This document shows positions 37,768-48,234 of a stretch of 64,000 nt of DNA, piece after piece. Positions within the stretch are counted from its first letter, which is position 1. Each line of letters begins with the position of its first letter. The stretch covers positions 558,001-622,000 of the forward strand of contig JACONQ010000014.1 of the NCBI GenBank assembly GCA_014281115.1, written 5' to 3'. Source of the DNA: Laburnicola sp. R22_1 (lineage: Eukaryota > Ascomycota > Dothideomycetes > Pleosporales > Didymosphaeriaceae). Below the pieces are notes generated by a model. The model ran no database searches. It saw only the letters and a program-made list of their open reading frames with translations, and was not told where the DNA came from. Made by a program: the position numbers and the translations under genes.

Positions 37768-40101
37768 ATGGCGCATGGCAACAATCGGACAGCGGGAGCG
37801 ACGCATACATCGCATACGGAACTGCAAGTATCGGGCGTGCAAATGCCTGCACAAGCCAAACGGTTGTCGTCCAGTTCACATGTGGAACGAGCTGCAGCTC
37901 TTCTCGAAGAATCGGAAGTCCGCAGCTCGACGGACTTTCAACGACAATCAGATGAGCACGGTTCGAGCTCAGCTCTGGAAACGCAAGAATTTGAAATATC
38001 TACCACATCGCCACCGATAGTCGATCATCAACGGTCCGACATCCACGCATCAGCACACTTCGCAACCACCAGTGCCAGCAAGGTCATCGAAGAAATTCGC
38101 AATGGGTCAACGCCGTCACCGCTTGGCTCACAGACTTCGACAGACAGATCAATACGACGAAGGCAGCCTGCTAGGGCCTATATACGGCCACCAAGTCTTG
38201 GTCGCATATCCCAATCACATATTCGCTTACATCGGCCTAGTAGCCCACTCACAGTACACGATCTCGGAGCTGACTACACGCGATATTATGTCCCCTTCGC
38301 GCGTAGTGTGAGCAGTTCTCCTGTTGGGAAAGGCTCACCACGACAGTCTACCAGTCCATCGATCTCCTTGTTAACCCCACCTTCTCCGACGAAGCCCGCC
38401 TCGACACGGACAAGCTCCTTGACAAACCCAGTCGAAAATGCTGACACGGAGAAGATAATATTCCTCATAGACGATCGTTTGAGTGCACCATACGAAGAGA
38501 AGGAAGGAACATGGCCTCTCTGGGGAGACGAAGAAGAAGAAGACGACGCGATGCACCTACCACAACCCGATGACGACGTTCGATTCAGCATAAAGTGGAA
38601 GGATCGATTTTCAAGGGAAAATTTTGTACCAACATTTGGAGTCATCATGATGTTCGTCGGGCTATTGATCATTTTCGTTGGCCTACCTATTCTTTCTTTC
38701 TTGGGGGTCTTGAACTACACATCAGGTTACGAGACGCCTTTGGACGAAATGCCTCAATATCGTCCCCGCAAACACGACTGGGCCACCGTTAACGAGAGAG
38801 ATTACCGACTCCTGCAAAACATCCGTACAGGCCTCATTGACCCTGACACCCCGGAGCATGCAATGAGAAAGAGGGGTGAGTATGGCGACGAGTACGAACT
38901 CGTCTTCAGCGACGAATTCAATGACCCCAATCGCACTTTTTATGAAGGAGACGATCCGTACTTCTATGCGCCAGACCTTTGGTATGGGGCTACGCAGGAC
39001 TTGGAGTGGTATGACCCTGATGCAGTTACGACGTGGGATGGCGTCCTCGAACTACGATTGGACAAATTTAGAAATCACGGTCTTGATTTCCGCTCAGGCA
39101 TGCTAAACAGCTGGAACCATCTCTGCTTCAAGGGTGGTATCTTCGAAGTCTCCATGTCGCTACCTGGTCCTGCCGGTGTCCACGGCCTTTGGCCCGGTGT
39201 CTGGACGTTGGGCAATCTTGGTCGACCCGGATATATGGCGAGTACTGACGGCACGTGGCCATACACCTACCAAGCTTGTGACGCAGGAATCACACCAAAT
39301 CAATCGAGTTCTGATGGCATCTCAAGTCTCCCAGGTCAAAAACTTCCGTCTTGCACCTGCCCAGGCGAAGACCATCCTTCTCCCGGCACCGGGCGGGGCG
39401 CACCAGAAATCGACATCGCGGAAGTGAGCGTTAGCTATGACGAGATGAAAATACCTGTCGCCACACAGACTTTCCAGGTGGCGCCCTTCGACATATGGTA
39501 TTACCCGAATTACGATTTTGTAGAATTTCCCGACCAGCGCTTTAGCTACACGAATACTTATACAGGCGGCCCGTTCCAACAGGCCGTTTCAGGAACCACA
39601 ACGCTGAATCGCGACTGGTACGATGGCAAAACCTACCAACGGTTCTCGTTTGAATACGTTCCTGGTGAGGGAGAGGGTTCCTTCGTCACTTGGAAGGTAG
39701 GCGGGCAGACGATGTTCACTATAGACGGCCGTGCCATCGGTCCCAACGGCAACATCCAAGCGCGCCAGATATCACAAGAACCCATGGCTCTTGTTCTCAA
39801 CCTTGGTATTAGCAACGCGTGGACGTGGATTGATTGGGAGCGGCTCGTGTTTCCGGCTGTGATGAGGGTGGACTATGTACGGTGGTATCAGAAGAAGAGG
39901 GAGACGATGGTGACGTGTGATCCGCCTGGCTTTGAGACTACCAAGTATATCAAAGAGCATCTGAAGGCGTATACCAATCCAGAGTTCACGGTGAGTCTCG
40001 CTATCAGGATGTATCTTGTGAGAGCACGAGTGCTGACAAGACAGAGTTGGAACCAAACTGGCTATCCTTGGCCGATGCACAAACTCAACAGCGAGTGTTG
40101 A
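37768..40101 (+). CDS. KRE6: Kre6/Skn1-family beta-glucan synthesis-associated protein (GH16-like)
   Basis: Exons 37768-39990 and 40045-40101 encode about 759 residues. A long cytosolic Ser/Thr/Pro-rich N-terminus (about 285 residues) precedes one membrane anchor, FGVIMMFVGLLIIFVGLPIL, making a type II membrane protein. The lumenal part is the SKN1/KRE6 glycoside-hydrolase-16-like domain: ELVFSDEFNDPNRTF, LWYGATQDLEWYDP, LDFRSGMLNSWNHLCF, GLWPGVWTLGNLGR and the putative catalytic GAPEIDIAEVS (about 544-554). The tail WNQTGYPWPMHKL matches the family end. These proteins act in the secretory pathway in beta-1,6-glucan formation. The final intron (GTGAGT to GACAG) is 54 nt, a multiple of three with no stop, so both spliced and retained forms stay in frame. 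The spliced one restores the family tail. The start codon is the first good Met but is uncertain. Confidence 0.93.
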   Translation: MAHGNNRTAGATHTSHTELQVSGVQMPAQAKRLSSSSHVERAAALLEESEVRSSTDFQRQSDEHGSSSALETQEFEISTTSPPIVDHQRSDIHASAHFATTSASKVIEEIRNGSTPSPLGSQTSTDRSIRRRQPARAYIRPPSLGRISQSHIRLHRPSSPLTVHDLGADYTRYYVPFARSVSSSPVGKGSPRQSTSPSISLLTPPSPTKPASTRTSSLTNPVENADTEKIIFLIDDRLSAPYEEKEGTWPLWGDEEEEDDAMHLPQPDDDVRFSIKWKDRFSRENFVPTFGVIMMFVGLLIIFVGLPILSFLGVLNYTSGYETPLDEMPQYRPRKHDWATVNERDYRLLQNIRTGLIDPDTPEHAMRKRGEYGDEYELVFSDEFNDPNRTFYEGDDPYFYAPDLWYGATQDLEWYDPDAVTTWDGVLELRLDKFRNHGLDFRSGMLNSWNHLCFKGGIFEVSMSLPGPAGVHGLWPGVWTLGNLGRPGYMASTDGTWPYTYQACDAGITPNQSSSDGISSLPGQKLPSCTCPGEDHPSPGTGRGAPEIDIAEVSVSYDEMKIPVATQTFQVAPFDIWYYPNYDFVEFPDQRFSYTNTYTGGPFQQAVSGTTTLNRDWYDGKTYQRFSFEYVPGEGEGSFVTWKVGGQTMFTIDGRAIGPNGNIQARQISQEPMALVLNLGISNAWTWIDWERLVFPAVMRVDYVRWYQKKRETMVTCDPPGFETTKYIKEHLKAYTNPEFTVSLAIRMYLVRARVLTRQSWNQTGYPWPMHKLNSEC

Positions 40102-40859
40102 TACTTGTTGACTAGCAACGTTGTGCTTCATAGCGCGAAGTGTTTTTACGAGACTGCATAATACCGCATTAAGAGGAACGCAGTTTCCACCACCACAGCG
40201 GAGAGTCTTTTCACAGCAAAGTCATATCTCATCGGTACGGTACATCTTGTATCTACTCAATGCTCTTTACACAATTCTTCGTCGATAGTCTTTTAATAGT
40301 CTATTGCTTATGATCGTCATTCTGTTCCCAACTGATTCATCTCGCAAATCTTCATCTCCATCCCATCCCATCCCATCCCCAGCTCGCCTCCTCCAACCCG
40401 CACGCAATCCATAAACTGCACATTCCCCCAATCCAGGAACCGCGCATGCCTATCCCCCTCGTCAACCCTCCGCAGCCCTCCAAATCCAGCCTAGCGCATC
40501 ATCAAATTAAGGTCGGCGCATACCCTTCCCTATACAGCAAATGCCTCCCAAGCTTACTCGTCCCCGTATTCCAGAACAATGCCGAACGCATTTGGCGGAC
40601 CCTAGCTCCTTGGTTGGGGCGGTGGGTACCTGCATGTACGCTGCTTATGTGATGACGCCACCTACGCGACCCCCGGGCACGCGTATCGGGTGGACGAAAA
40701 TAGCATGCGCAGATGGAGTGGTGTGGCTGGTGGCTTTAGAGAGGGAGGGGAGATGCATTAGTATTGGCATTGGGGGTGGTGGATGCGATACGAGGTTTCG
40801 GAGATGAGAGGTGGTGACGGGGTGTGGTGATGCTGGACAGCGCTTCCAACGTATCGTAG

Positions 40860-41340
40860 TATGGGCTGTAGTACGGCCTATAGTACGGCCTGTAAGGCGT
40901 AAGGACATAGCTATCCTCTAAGCTGTAGTGTAGCTATAATTGTATGTATTTTAGCCTGTAGTATAGCTCCATAGTAGCCCCCCTTAAAGGGCTGCTTTCC
41001 CCCCTTGGAGGGCTGCTTTTATAGGAAGACCTAGTTATATAGCTAGGCTATATAACTAGGTTATATAATTATATAGTTATGTAATGTCTATATATAATAT
41101 ATGTGCCGTTAATTAAATCTACCTAGGGGTAGGACGACAAAGGCTTTTATCTTAAATAACATGACAAAAAATGCAGAGCCCCCTGCTTAGTAAGTATAAT
41201 ATATAAGTTACTATAGACTATACTATAGTTATAGATTGTAATTTATTATTTTTAGAGGCTTTTATACATACGTAACGCCTATACAAACTATAGCATAGGG
41301 CGATAGGGGGCAACCGTAGCGTACTACGCTACGGTGGAAG
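40860..41340. repeat. AT-rich repeat island with perfect inverted repeats
   Basis: The island combines several repeat forms. A near-perfect 22-bp direct repeat (CCCCCTT..AGGGCTGCTTT, twice) lies near 40977-41020. A perfect inverted repeat has 15-bp arms at 41029-41043 and 41047-41061 and a 3-nt loop. A 23-bp perfect palindrome lies at 41313-41335 (arms ACCGTAGCGTA), itself framed by imperfect outer arms (TAGCATAGGG near 41291 and CCCTAATGCTA near 41340). Base composition drops sharply to A/T, with TpA-rich text of the kind left by RIP. It is probably the remnant of one or more transposable elements or a MITE. The family is not recognised. Confidence 0.6.
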
Positions 41341-42653
41341 CCCTAATGCTAGGGGGAGATGGGGGCCGGGCGAGGCGGTGGTGAGGGAATTCTTTTTGGG
41401 TCTGAAGGAGGATGCGGTTAGGGGCGGGAGGACGGGTGGAAAGGAGGCACCGTGGCGGGTAGGTGTGGGTAGGTCATCGATCGGCGAAGGCTAGAATTTT
41501 GAGAAATGATGTGGCAGAAGTGTGTAAGCGTGTCGAATGCTCTTTGGGTTTAAGACAAAAGAAATGAGGAGCGGCGCGTACATGTGGGCTCACGATTAGT
41601 TTTGAAAGATAATATACAAGCAGAGATTTCTTTCATGATTAAGTGTTTGCGACAAGTCGATATATAGTTAGTACAGAATATTTCAACGTTAGAATTTTAT
41701 CTCGAGGCTCGATAGTACTTGATTCATTTTCGTCGTGTAAATTGGTTCGATATATTGCTGTTTCCACATCTACTTGTGTTGATGGGTTACATTCTTGTTT
41801 CTCTGCTCGAGAAACGTGATTCTCCATGTGCTTTATGTTCGAGGCATGTCCAAGTTGACGGGGTGATTGTAATTTAATTTTACCTCAGTACAAATCTTAA
41901 GAGCATCACGTATTGACCTTAGTCATCGAGCGAGTCTGTTGTTTGGTTATGAAGTCTTGCTCACGCTTCTTACACGGGTCCGCGACTTCCCAACATAGCC
42001 CAAGCAAGTACATCTTACAAGAGTTCACATGCGTAATTAGGCGGCTTTATAATTCTCAACACAGCATGCGAATAGACCAGTATGGTATTCCAAAGATAAC
42101 ATTTAGGTGGTTTGATTGAGGAGGTCGAATGACGCAGACTCCTAGCCGCACAGAAGACGCATATATGATTTGATTTGGGTTGATCTTCATTTAAAGTCTT
42201 TTTCGACTAGTTTGACTGACGATATTATGGTGTACGGCTTTTGCATTTTTCAAGGCCCAAGTGTAGATTCTTGGAGCTTGGATAAGCTACCATATTGGGA
42301 AAGAGATCAACTTCACGAAATGTCCTTCATAATCACCTATTAAACGTGGCTCTTGATATAGTTAACTATCCGAGTAGGGTCATTAGGTGCAAGGGAAAGG
42401 TATTTTCCTCTTCAAAAAGCTTCGTTTGAAAAATTGCTGTCTCCCTATCATAGCGCAACAAGTGGAATTTTCGTGTGGTTGAAGTCATATGGTTTATGAA
42501 ATGTGTACTAACGTTTAATAAGCGATTAGCATCTCTTGCAAATAAAACAATACCTTCCATGTCATTTGCTGCGTCGTGGTAGGGTGAAAACATATTTTTG
42601 AGGAGCACTGGTACTTTCGTATTGTGTCGGGGGAATCGCTACCCATACACGCC

Positions 42654-43091
42654 TTATCGCGTTTTCTTTTTGCCAGAGGTGATTGACCTCAGCAGTACCC
42701 TGCCGTCTACTTCCAATCTGATGCTGGTGTGGAAGACATCCATGACATTAAGCTTACTCGTGCTAGGTCTAACTATCAGTGTAACCACGCCGGGGTTACT
42801 GCGAGCACGTGTCGTAATACCGGGACCTAGAGGGCATTTGACAGAAGTTATGTCTTTCCAATCGCGAGGCAAAAAAATTCAGTGACCTGGGTGTTCTTCA
42901 AGGAGGTTCGCATTCGAGCATCCGGTGACACAAAGACAACGCATGATCTGATTAACGCCAAGGTGTGATGGAGGAATCAGGAAGCGAAACATCCCAGACG
43001 TTTTGGTATACGAGGAATATGAAAGTGACGAGTTCTTTGACTGTAGCAAGTCACAGCGCGGCGATCTTTTCAGGCTGGTTAGAGATGCCAT
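42654..43091 (-). pseudogene. Possible coding relic with one in-frame TGA
   Basis: On the minus strand one frame runs about 145 codons from MASLTSLKRSPRC to GKKKTR, broken by a single TGA near 42879-42881. The text on both sides (MRCLCVTGCSNANLLEEH before, LPRDWKDITSVKCPLGPG after) looks more protein-like than the shadows around it. No splice pair of reasonable length removes the stop. I do not recognise a family. It may be chance, or the remnant of a gene lost beside the repeat island. Confidence 0.25.
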
Positions 43092-43204
43092 ATCAGGTTA
43101 GCGTGGATCCTCCTGGTCACATGCCACACTGCAACCAATGAAGGAAGCGCTGATGGCAGGGGTCAACAGGCAGCCAATGACAGCCATAAGGTATCGTTGT
43201 CGGT

Positions 43205-44441
43205 ATGCCTCATTCTTGTTCATCTCTTCCTCATCTCGCCATCCACCTTGAAACACATCCTGCTCGAAAAATGGGAAGCTCAATGCATACATCGCCATCA
43301 TGGCTCGACGTCCTTTTAGGGCGTATTATGATTCCTTACTGCGTGGCCGAAAGCCTTTGGAGGAAGGCCTACAGAAAGACGGCCCGATATGAGAGGAAAA
43401 AGGAAGAGAAGAGGCTGAAAGAGCTTGCACGGATGTACAACCCACCGCCAGTCATCAAGAGACCGCGCAGGCTCACCATATCCGAGGAAGCAAATACCAT
43501 CTCATCAGAAAGCAAACTGCGGACCGAATCGCAAGACCAGAGCCAGTTTTTCAATTTGCCGTACGAAATACGACTTGCCATTTACGAAGCAGTCATCGGT
43601 GACCAAGACCACCATTTCGTTTTCAAGAGCGCGAAGCTTCATTCTTTCCGATGCACTACTTATGCTACCAATAGTCGTAAGCCTTGGCATTGTTCAAAAT
43701 TCCCCCGAGATAATTGCTGGAAAGACACCTCCACCCTTAATGTCTTCCGTAACGACACTGAATTTCACCCGCCGTCTTGGGTGAATGTTCTGCCTTTGAT
43801 GCAGACCTGCAGGTCAATGTCAGTGAGCCTTGTCGTATTGCTAATGCGGCGTTGCTCACATGTCTTGCTTTAGATACTCCGAATTTACACAGTTGCTCTA
43901 CACGCGTCCGACGTTCATATTCCACAACTGGACTTCTTTGCTTGCATTCTCCGGTTCGATCCTTCCACAGCGTTTCCAGTCCTTAAGATCAATTCGCATT
44001 GATGGACAGGGGCCCAGATATGGGTACAACTGCGCGCAAGCAACTCGCCCTTTCGGGTATGACCAGATCCAGAATCTGAGCACTCTTCATATCCGCAATG
44101 AACTGCCCACCTATACCCTGGAAGACCATCCCATCTGTTGGACCGCTATGTGTGACATTCTCTCTAGGATGTCGGGCTTGCGGAGGTTGGATATCTTCGT
44201 CTCGGAGGATTCTAATACAAACCCATGGGGTAGTAGCGCCCACGACGGAAAGGTCATACTGGGCTCGTTAGTTGACATCGGTCACAAATTGAATTTGCGA
44301 AACTATACGGTTGGTATTGCCTGGAAGGAGAAAGATACATCGAGGTGGCATGTCCCAGAGGATACTCCGTTCGTCTTTCTCCGCCGTCCTCCTCCTTGGA
44401 AGCTAGAGTGCAGGGAGTCGATTCAGGATGTTGAGCAGTAA
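43205..44441 (+). CDS. DUF7730-like fungal protein of unknown function
   Basis: Exons 43205-43818 and 43874-44441 join through an intron GTCAGT to CTTTAG containing a GCTAAT branch-like site. The join gives TCRSIYSEFTQLLYTRPTFIF, which is the typical continuation in this family: a 'leader' FFNLPYEIRLAIYEAVIG, then LMQTCRSIYSE and LLYTRPTFIFHN. The product is 393 residues from the first Met, or 371 if translation starts at the Met at 43271 (MGSSMHTSPSW), which looks just as likely. The N-terminal 90 residues are basic and helical (YERKKEEKRLKELARMY). Such proteins are very common in Pezizomycotina, often F-box-like in their opening, and have no established function. The gene lies between repeat debris and a stretch without genes. 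Confidence 0.8.
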
Positions 44442-45672
44442 GAAAGCTGTTATGTCCAGGGTTCAATTAGGTTAATTTTCTGCATCTTTTTTTTTAGATT
44501 ATGGTTACTGTCTGAATTGTTCAAGTGGTTCAACTAAGGTAAGCTTTTCTTTCTAAATCCAAGCTCGAACTAGAGTTAACTGTTTTAGTAAAGTTAGTAA
44601 GTCTAACAAGTTTACGTAAACGTTTTATTTCGTCTGAACTCCGCCTTGTAAGTGGTATTTGCAGTTTACTTGTAGATAGTTAGTATTTTCCTATTTGCAT
44701 TGTGTGTGTGGCATTTTGTCGTATCCTCCTCGTCCATCTACATTTCAATAGTTATGTTTCGTCTTCATATACCTATAGTAAGACGACAGAGAGTTTGGTC
44801 TCAAATCATATGCCAAAAAAGTGCAGAGCCCTCCTACTCTATGAACAATTTCTTAGGTTACTCATGGGCGAAGTAATATTTATTGTTAGCTAACATTAAT
44901 TCCAAGACTGATACGAAACTATGCTCGACTAGTCAGCAATGTTCAAGAAGTCACCGCGAGCATCTCACCTTGCCAAGTTACAAAGAGAGTACTGCATCGT
45001 TATAACGAGCATAAAGTACACGCATTGTTGAATCGCTGTACAGCATGCCACCTTACGTGCATACGCATCGTAACCTTGGATTCAAGGTTCCGAGTTGTGT
45101 GAAGCGGTCACTGCACTCTGAGCTCGCAAGGTGATTTTTCAACGCCCATCCACATCCTTGTTCAAACCACGCGCGCCATACACATCTCCGCTCCCCCAGC
45201 AACTCCATTTCGTTTCGCGAATTGACGTTCTCGCCCTATTCTTGTCATCACACCCCAGCCAATGAGCTCCAATCCCACCACCAGGTCCCGATCCCGCCCT
45301 GCAGCTCTTTACCCGGCGATATAACACCATCCAGCAATCTCGCTCCGCTATATGGAATGCAGTATCCATAAATTAAGCCGCGCACACATGGCAAACACTC
45401 TTGGGCCTTTGGGGTTCGAGAAGCCCGTAGGAGTGGTTTGTATGCTGGCAGCTTACGAGGGAACACGCGGTGGGCTAGACGGAGGCTGAATACCGAGATG
45501 AATGGGAGATATACCTACCTACCTACTGCTGCCGGCCAAGCACCGCTTCCGATCGGGTTTTTGTATTCAAGACGATCGACTATACGGTGCTTGACAGTAG
45601 CTCGTTCTTTTTTCTCAGAACTCGCATTATTGAACGGAGGATTTCACGAATCTCAAGAAACCGAAATTCACG
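44442..45672. other. Intergenic region, AT-rich in its first part
   Basis: No gene was supported. From about 44805 to 44840 the text (GCCAAAAAAGTGCAGAGCCC) closely resembles 41166-41185 in the AT-rich island (GACAAAAAATGCAGAGCCCC), suggesting fragments of one repeat family. The last few hundred bases are the promoter side of the small secreted protein gene. Confidence 0.45.
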
Positions 45673-46187
45673 ATGCGCTTCACCGTCGTCGCTCTCGCAC
45701 TCGCGACCACCATCGCAGCGTCGCCCTTCCCAGCCGCCGCAAACGAGGCCCTCGTCACGCCCTTCGCATCCGTCGCTGTGGCTCCCACATCAGCTGCGCA
45801 CAACGCCACGAGGACGCGCCATAAGAACCCGCACAAGGAGCCGACGCCGAAATTCAAGCTGCGATGTAATTGCCAGAAGCCGATTATTCCCGTGGGCCAG
45901 ATGAATGCGGAAGAGGTGAGTCTTAACCATGGGAGGATTTGCGTACGCAAGAGGCGGGATGGGTGAGAGGGAAAACAAAGGGTGGTTGAACTGAATTTGG
46001 AGAACTGACTCGTGGATGCAGTTGTGCGAGTTTAACTATTATCTGAATATGGCTTGTTTTCATCAGGCGCAGGGTGGTTGTGCGTCGCCGACCCTGGCTG
46101 TAAGTCACTGACTGATGAGTGCACCCCAAAACAAAGAAACAGTATGAAATGTTAAACGGAGCAAGATGCTAACGATCTCAGTGTTAA
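45673..46187 (+). CDS. Small secreted six-cysteine protein
   Basis: Three exons are proposed: 45673-45915, 46022-46099 and 46182-46187, giving 108 residues. A signal peptide is evident (MRFTVVALALATTIAASPFP). The mature part has a basic low-complexity stretch, then cysteines spaced C-1-C-15-C-9-C-7-C-6-C. The last exon is only TGT plus the stop codon. It is supported by a good donor (GTAAGT at 46100), a perfect branch site GCTAAC and acceptor ATCTCAG just before it. Without that splice the frame would read VSH and stop, leaving five cysteines, an odd number for a secreted disulfide protein. Size, secretion and even cysteine count fit an effector-like or antimicrobial-like small secreted protein, but no family is recognised. 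The first six residues (MRFTVV) match the start of the repeat precursor at 49297. Confidence 0.72.
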
Positions 46188-46438
46188 AATCCGAATTGAA
46201 AAGAAAGCTCCATGGAACTCGAGATGGCGAACCATTCCCTTCTACCACCGTCCTCTTCACTCTCGGAAAGCTTTTGCTGTACGCAAGATAAGTTATCTTC
46301 ATCAAGTGCGGAAGAAAATATTTCTCTCCTGCATATCGAATCTATCGATTAAGTTCTTCCCATAAAAATTTCATCCACCTATTCCTTACTTTATTCCTTT
46401 CCTTCTATATACAACTCAGCCTTCGGACATAATACACG

Positions 46439-46972
46439 ATGAGACCTCATAGCGCAACACCAGTAAACCAACCCTATCCTCCACCCCAGCCCTCCTACCA
46501 AAAATACACCCAGCCAGTACGCACCGGCTTCACAACATGCAAAGCATCCGAGCGTCGGCCACAAGCCCCCCCTCCTCCCTTTCCCTCGGTTCCCTCTTCC
46601 TACCCTCCCAAAGACACCCATATCCGCGGAACCCACATCCGACACCACCCCAGCCTCCCGCCCGGACCCGCCACAACCCACCCCCAAGCCAAGATGCCCA
46701 TTTCAAACATCCAAATCTCCATCCCAAGACGTTTCTCAATATCAATTGATATGTCACGCATGAAACGCAAGGCGCAGGGTGCCAAAATGCCAAGCCAGTG
46801 CGTAAAACACTTGGCGAGGTTTGGTGTGCAGGGGGATTGTTTGGTGTGTAATGCGGGGAGGGCGTACGTGCTGGGTTGGGCTGGTTGGTGTAATGCGGGG
46901 AGGGCGTACGTGCTGGGTTGGGTTGGTTGGTGTATTCTATCGAGGCATAGGCGGTTGCAGGTAGGTAGGTAG
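46439..46972 (+). CDS. Hypothetical Pro-rich frame ending in 14-residue repeats
   Basis: An open frame of 177 codons starts MRPHSATPVNQPYPPP. The first half is rich in Pro, Ser and His. The second half holds two copies of CNAGRAYVLGWxGW, made by a 42-bp tandem duplication. There is no signal peptide or known domain. The frame runs into a GTAG microsatellite and stops there. It could be a real lineage-specific gene or simply an open stretch created by repeats. I see no splice or homology support either way. Confidence 0.3.
   Translation: MRPHSATPVNQPYPPPQPSYQKYTQPVRTGFTTCKASERRPQAPPPPFPSVPSSYPPKDTHIRGTHIRHHPSLPPGPATTHPQAKMPISNIQISIPRRFSISIDMSRMKRKAQGAKMPSQCVKHLARFGVQGDCLVCNAGRAYVLGWAGWCNAGRAYVLGWVGWCILSRHRRLQVGR
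46847..46930. repeat. 42-bp tandem duplication
   Basis: Two adjacent 42-bp units (46847-46888 and 46889-46930) differ at one base. They would encode the 14-residue repeat CNAGRAYVLGWxGW if the overlapping frame is translated. Confidence 0.9.
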
Positions 46973-46996
46973 GTAGGTAGGTAGGTAGGCAGGTAG
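46961..46996. repeat. GTAG microsatellite
   Basis: About nine GTAG units with one variant unit (GCAG) lie just after the 42-bp repeats and terminate the overlapping open frame. Confidence 0.9.
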
Positions 46997-47238
46997 AAAA
47001 AACTCTCGCATCATAATTTTATTATCTATTTACGCCTTACGTGCAATTTTCATGCTCAAATCTAATTCTAATTCCACTGGGAAAGAATGATCGAGTGAAT
47101 GAGTGATAGGATAGGGTATCAATATAGAACGAACTCAACTCAACTCAAGCATCCCCCTTCCACCTCTCTCTCTCTCTCTCTGTCCGTAGCCAAACACACA
47201 CGTACAGCTACACCTCCCCCCACCCAGTCAACCATGCT

Positions 47239-48234
47239 CTACAAATCCGGCACAGCATTCTCCTCCGCCCACCTCCTCACACTCTCAAAGTTCCTACACA
47301 CATGATTCGCGTCATAATCCGGCAGGGGCTCCTGCCTGCTCGGCTCCACCCGATACGTGAAAACGCTCACATCAGACGCACACATCAACTTCGTGCGCAG
47401 CGTCTCGATGCAGTGATCTGTACACGGTGATTGATTAGCGGTGCTGTCCTCTCCTTGGCTTGGCGACCTTCGCCTTAGCGGGATGGGATGGTTAGCTTAC
47501 CGAGATAAGCGCGCACTTCGTCGGGCTTGGTCGTCTCGTCTGCTTGGAGCTTGGTGTAGTGCGTGGGGTAGGTGGCCATGCGGAGGAGATTGAGGCACTG
47601 GAGTTGGTGGAAGACTTCGAGGCCGACGCGGTAGCCGGTTTCGCCCGTGTTGGTGTCGGTTACTTGGAGCGAGTCGGTGGGTTTGTTGAGCTTGGGGAAG
47701 TCGGAGAGGGAGACCATTTGGTCGGGGACTGAGTGCATGGGACGGTTAGCGTTGTCGTTCGTGTGCGCGACGGCTTGGGCTGGTTGGTGGCTTACCGTAT
47801 GCGATGTCCAACCAGGCTTTGTTTACCTCCTCGGATACACCCACGTATTTGGAGGAGTTGAGCGGGTTGGGAAGCTTGAATTGGACTTCTTCGTACTCTA
47901 CAACGTGCATTGCTGGCGCTGTGTATTGTTAGTTACAAGGCTGCGTATCGGGGTTGCTTCACGCACAAAAGACGCCGAATTCGTCCATCAGCCTGGCGGT
48001 GGAATATGTGGATTGGGACCGCTGAGAGTAGACGGCGCACACGAGTGTGAGAGCGGACATCATGAAGATGAAGAGGTTGCCCAATAGGAGATAGGTCATC
48101 CCCCTTCGCCTCGCTGTCTCTTTGATGTTATCTCTATTCAGGAAGGATGTCGCCTCGCCCTCTTGCGAGCTGAAATCATCGTAGTCGACCTCACTCTGCA
48201 CCTGCTTCTCCATCTTGGCGTTGGTCATCTTCAT
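47239..48234 (-). CDS. UstYa-family (DUF3328) oxidase, probable RiPP-modifying enzyme
   Basis: Four minus-strand exons (47967-48234, 47796-47918, 47501-47728, 47239-47417) give 265 residues. All three introns have GT-AG ends (donors GTGCGT, GTAAGC, GTAAGC) and keep frame. An acidic cytosolic N-terminus precedes one membrane span (about 46-68, MTYLLLGNLFIFMMSALTLV). The lumenal DUF3328 region follows: VVEYEEVQFKLPNPLNSSKYVG, SEEVNKAWLDIAY, GYRVGLEVFHQLQCLNLLRM and AYLDHCIETLRTKLMC. The family normally has two HxxHC motifs. Here they read HQLQC (171-175) and YLDHC (205-209), so each lacks one His. UstYa proteins oxidise and cyclise ribosomal peptides in ustiloxin-type pathways, and relatives act in cyclochlorotine synthesis. 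The gene is head to head with the repeat precursor at 49297. An alternative Met lies 23 codons upstream and another two codons downstream. Confidence 0.9.

Larger units (their letters stand above)
40102..43204. other. AT-rich non-coding region with repeat debris
   Basis: This 3.1-kb stretch lies between the Kre6-like gene and the DUF7730-like gene. The first 750 bp are 3' flank with a CATCC/TCCCA run near 40358-40379. From about 40860 to 41340 there is an AT-rich hairpin island (listed separately). From 41600 to 42650 the DNA stays AT-rich with no supported gene. The last part contains a possible coding relic at 42654-43091 on the minus strand (listed separately). Confidence 0.5.
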
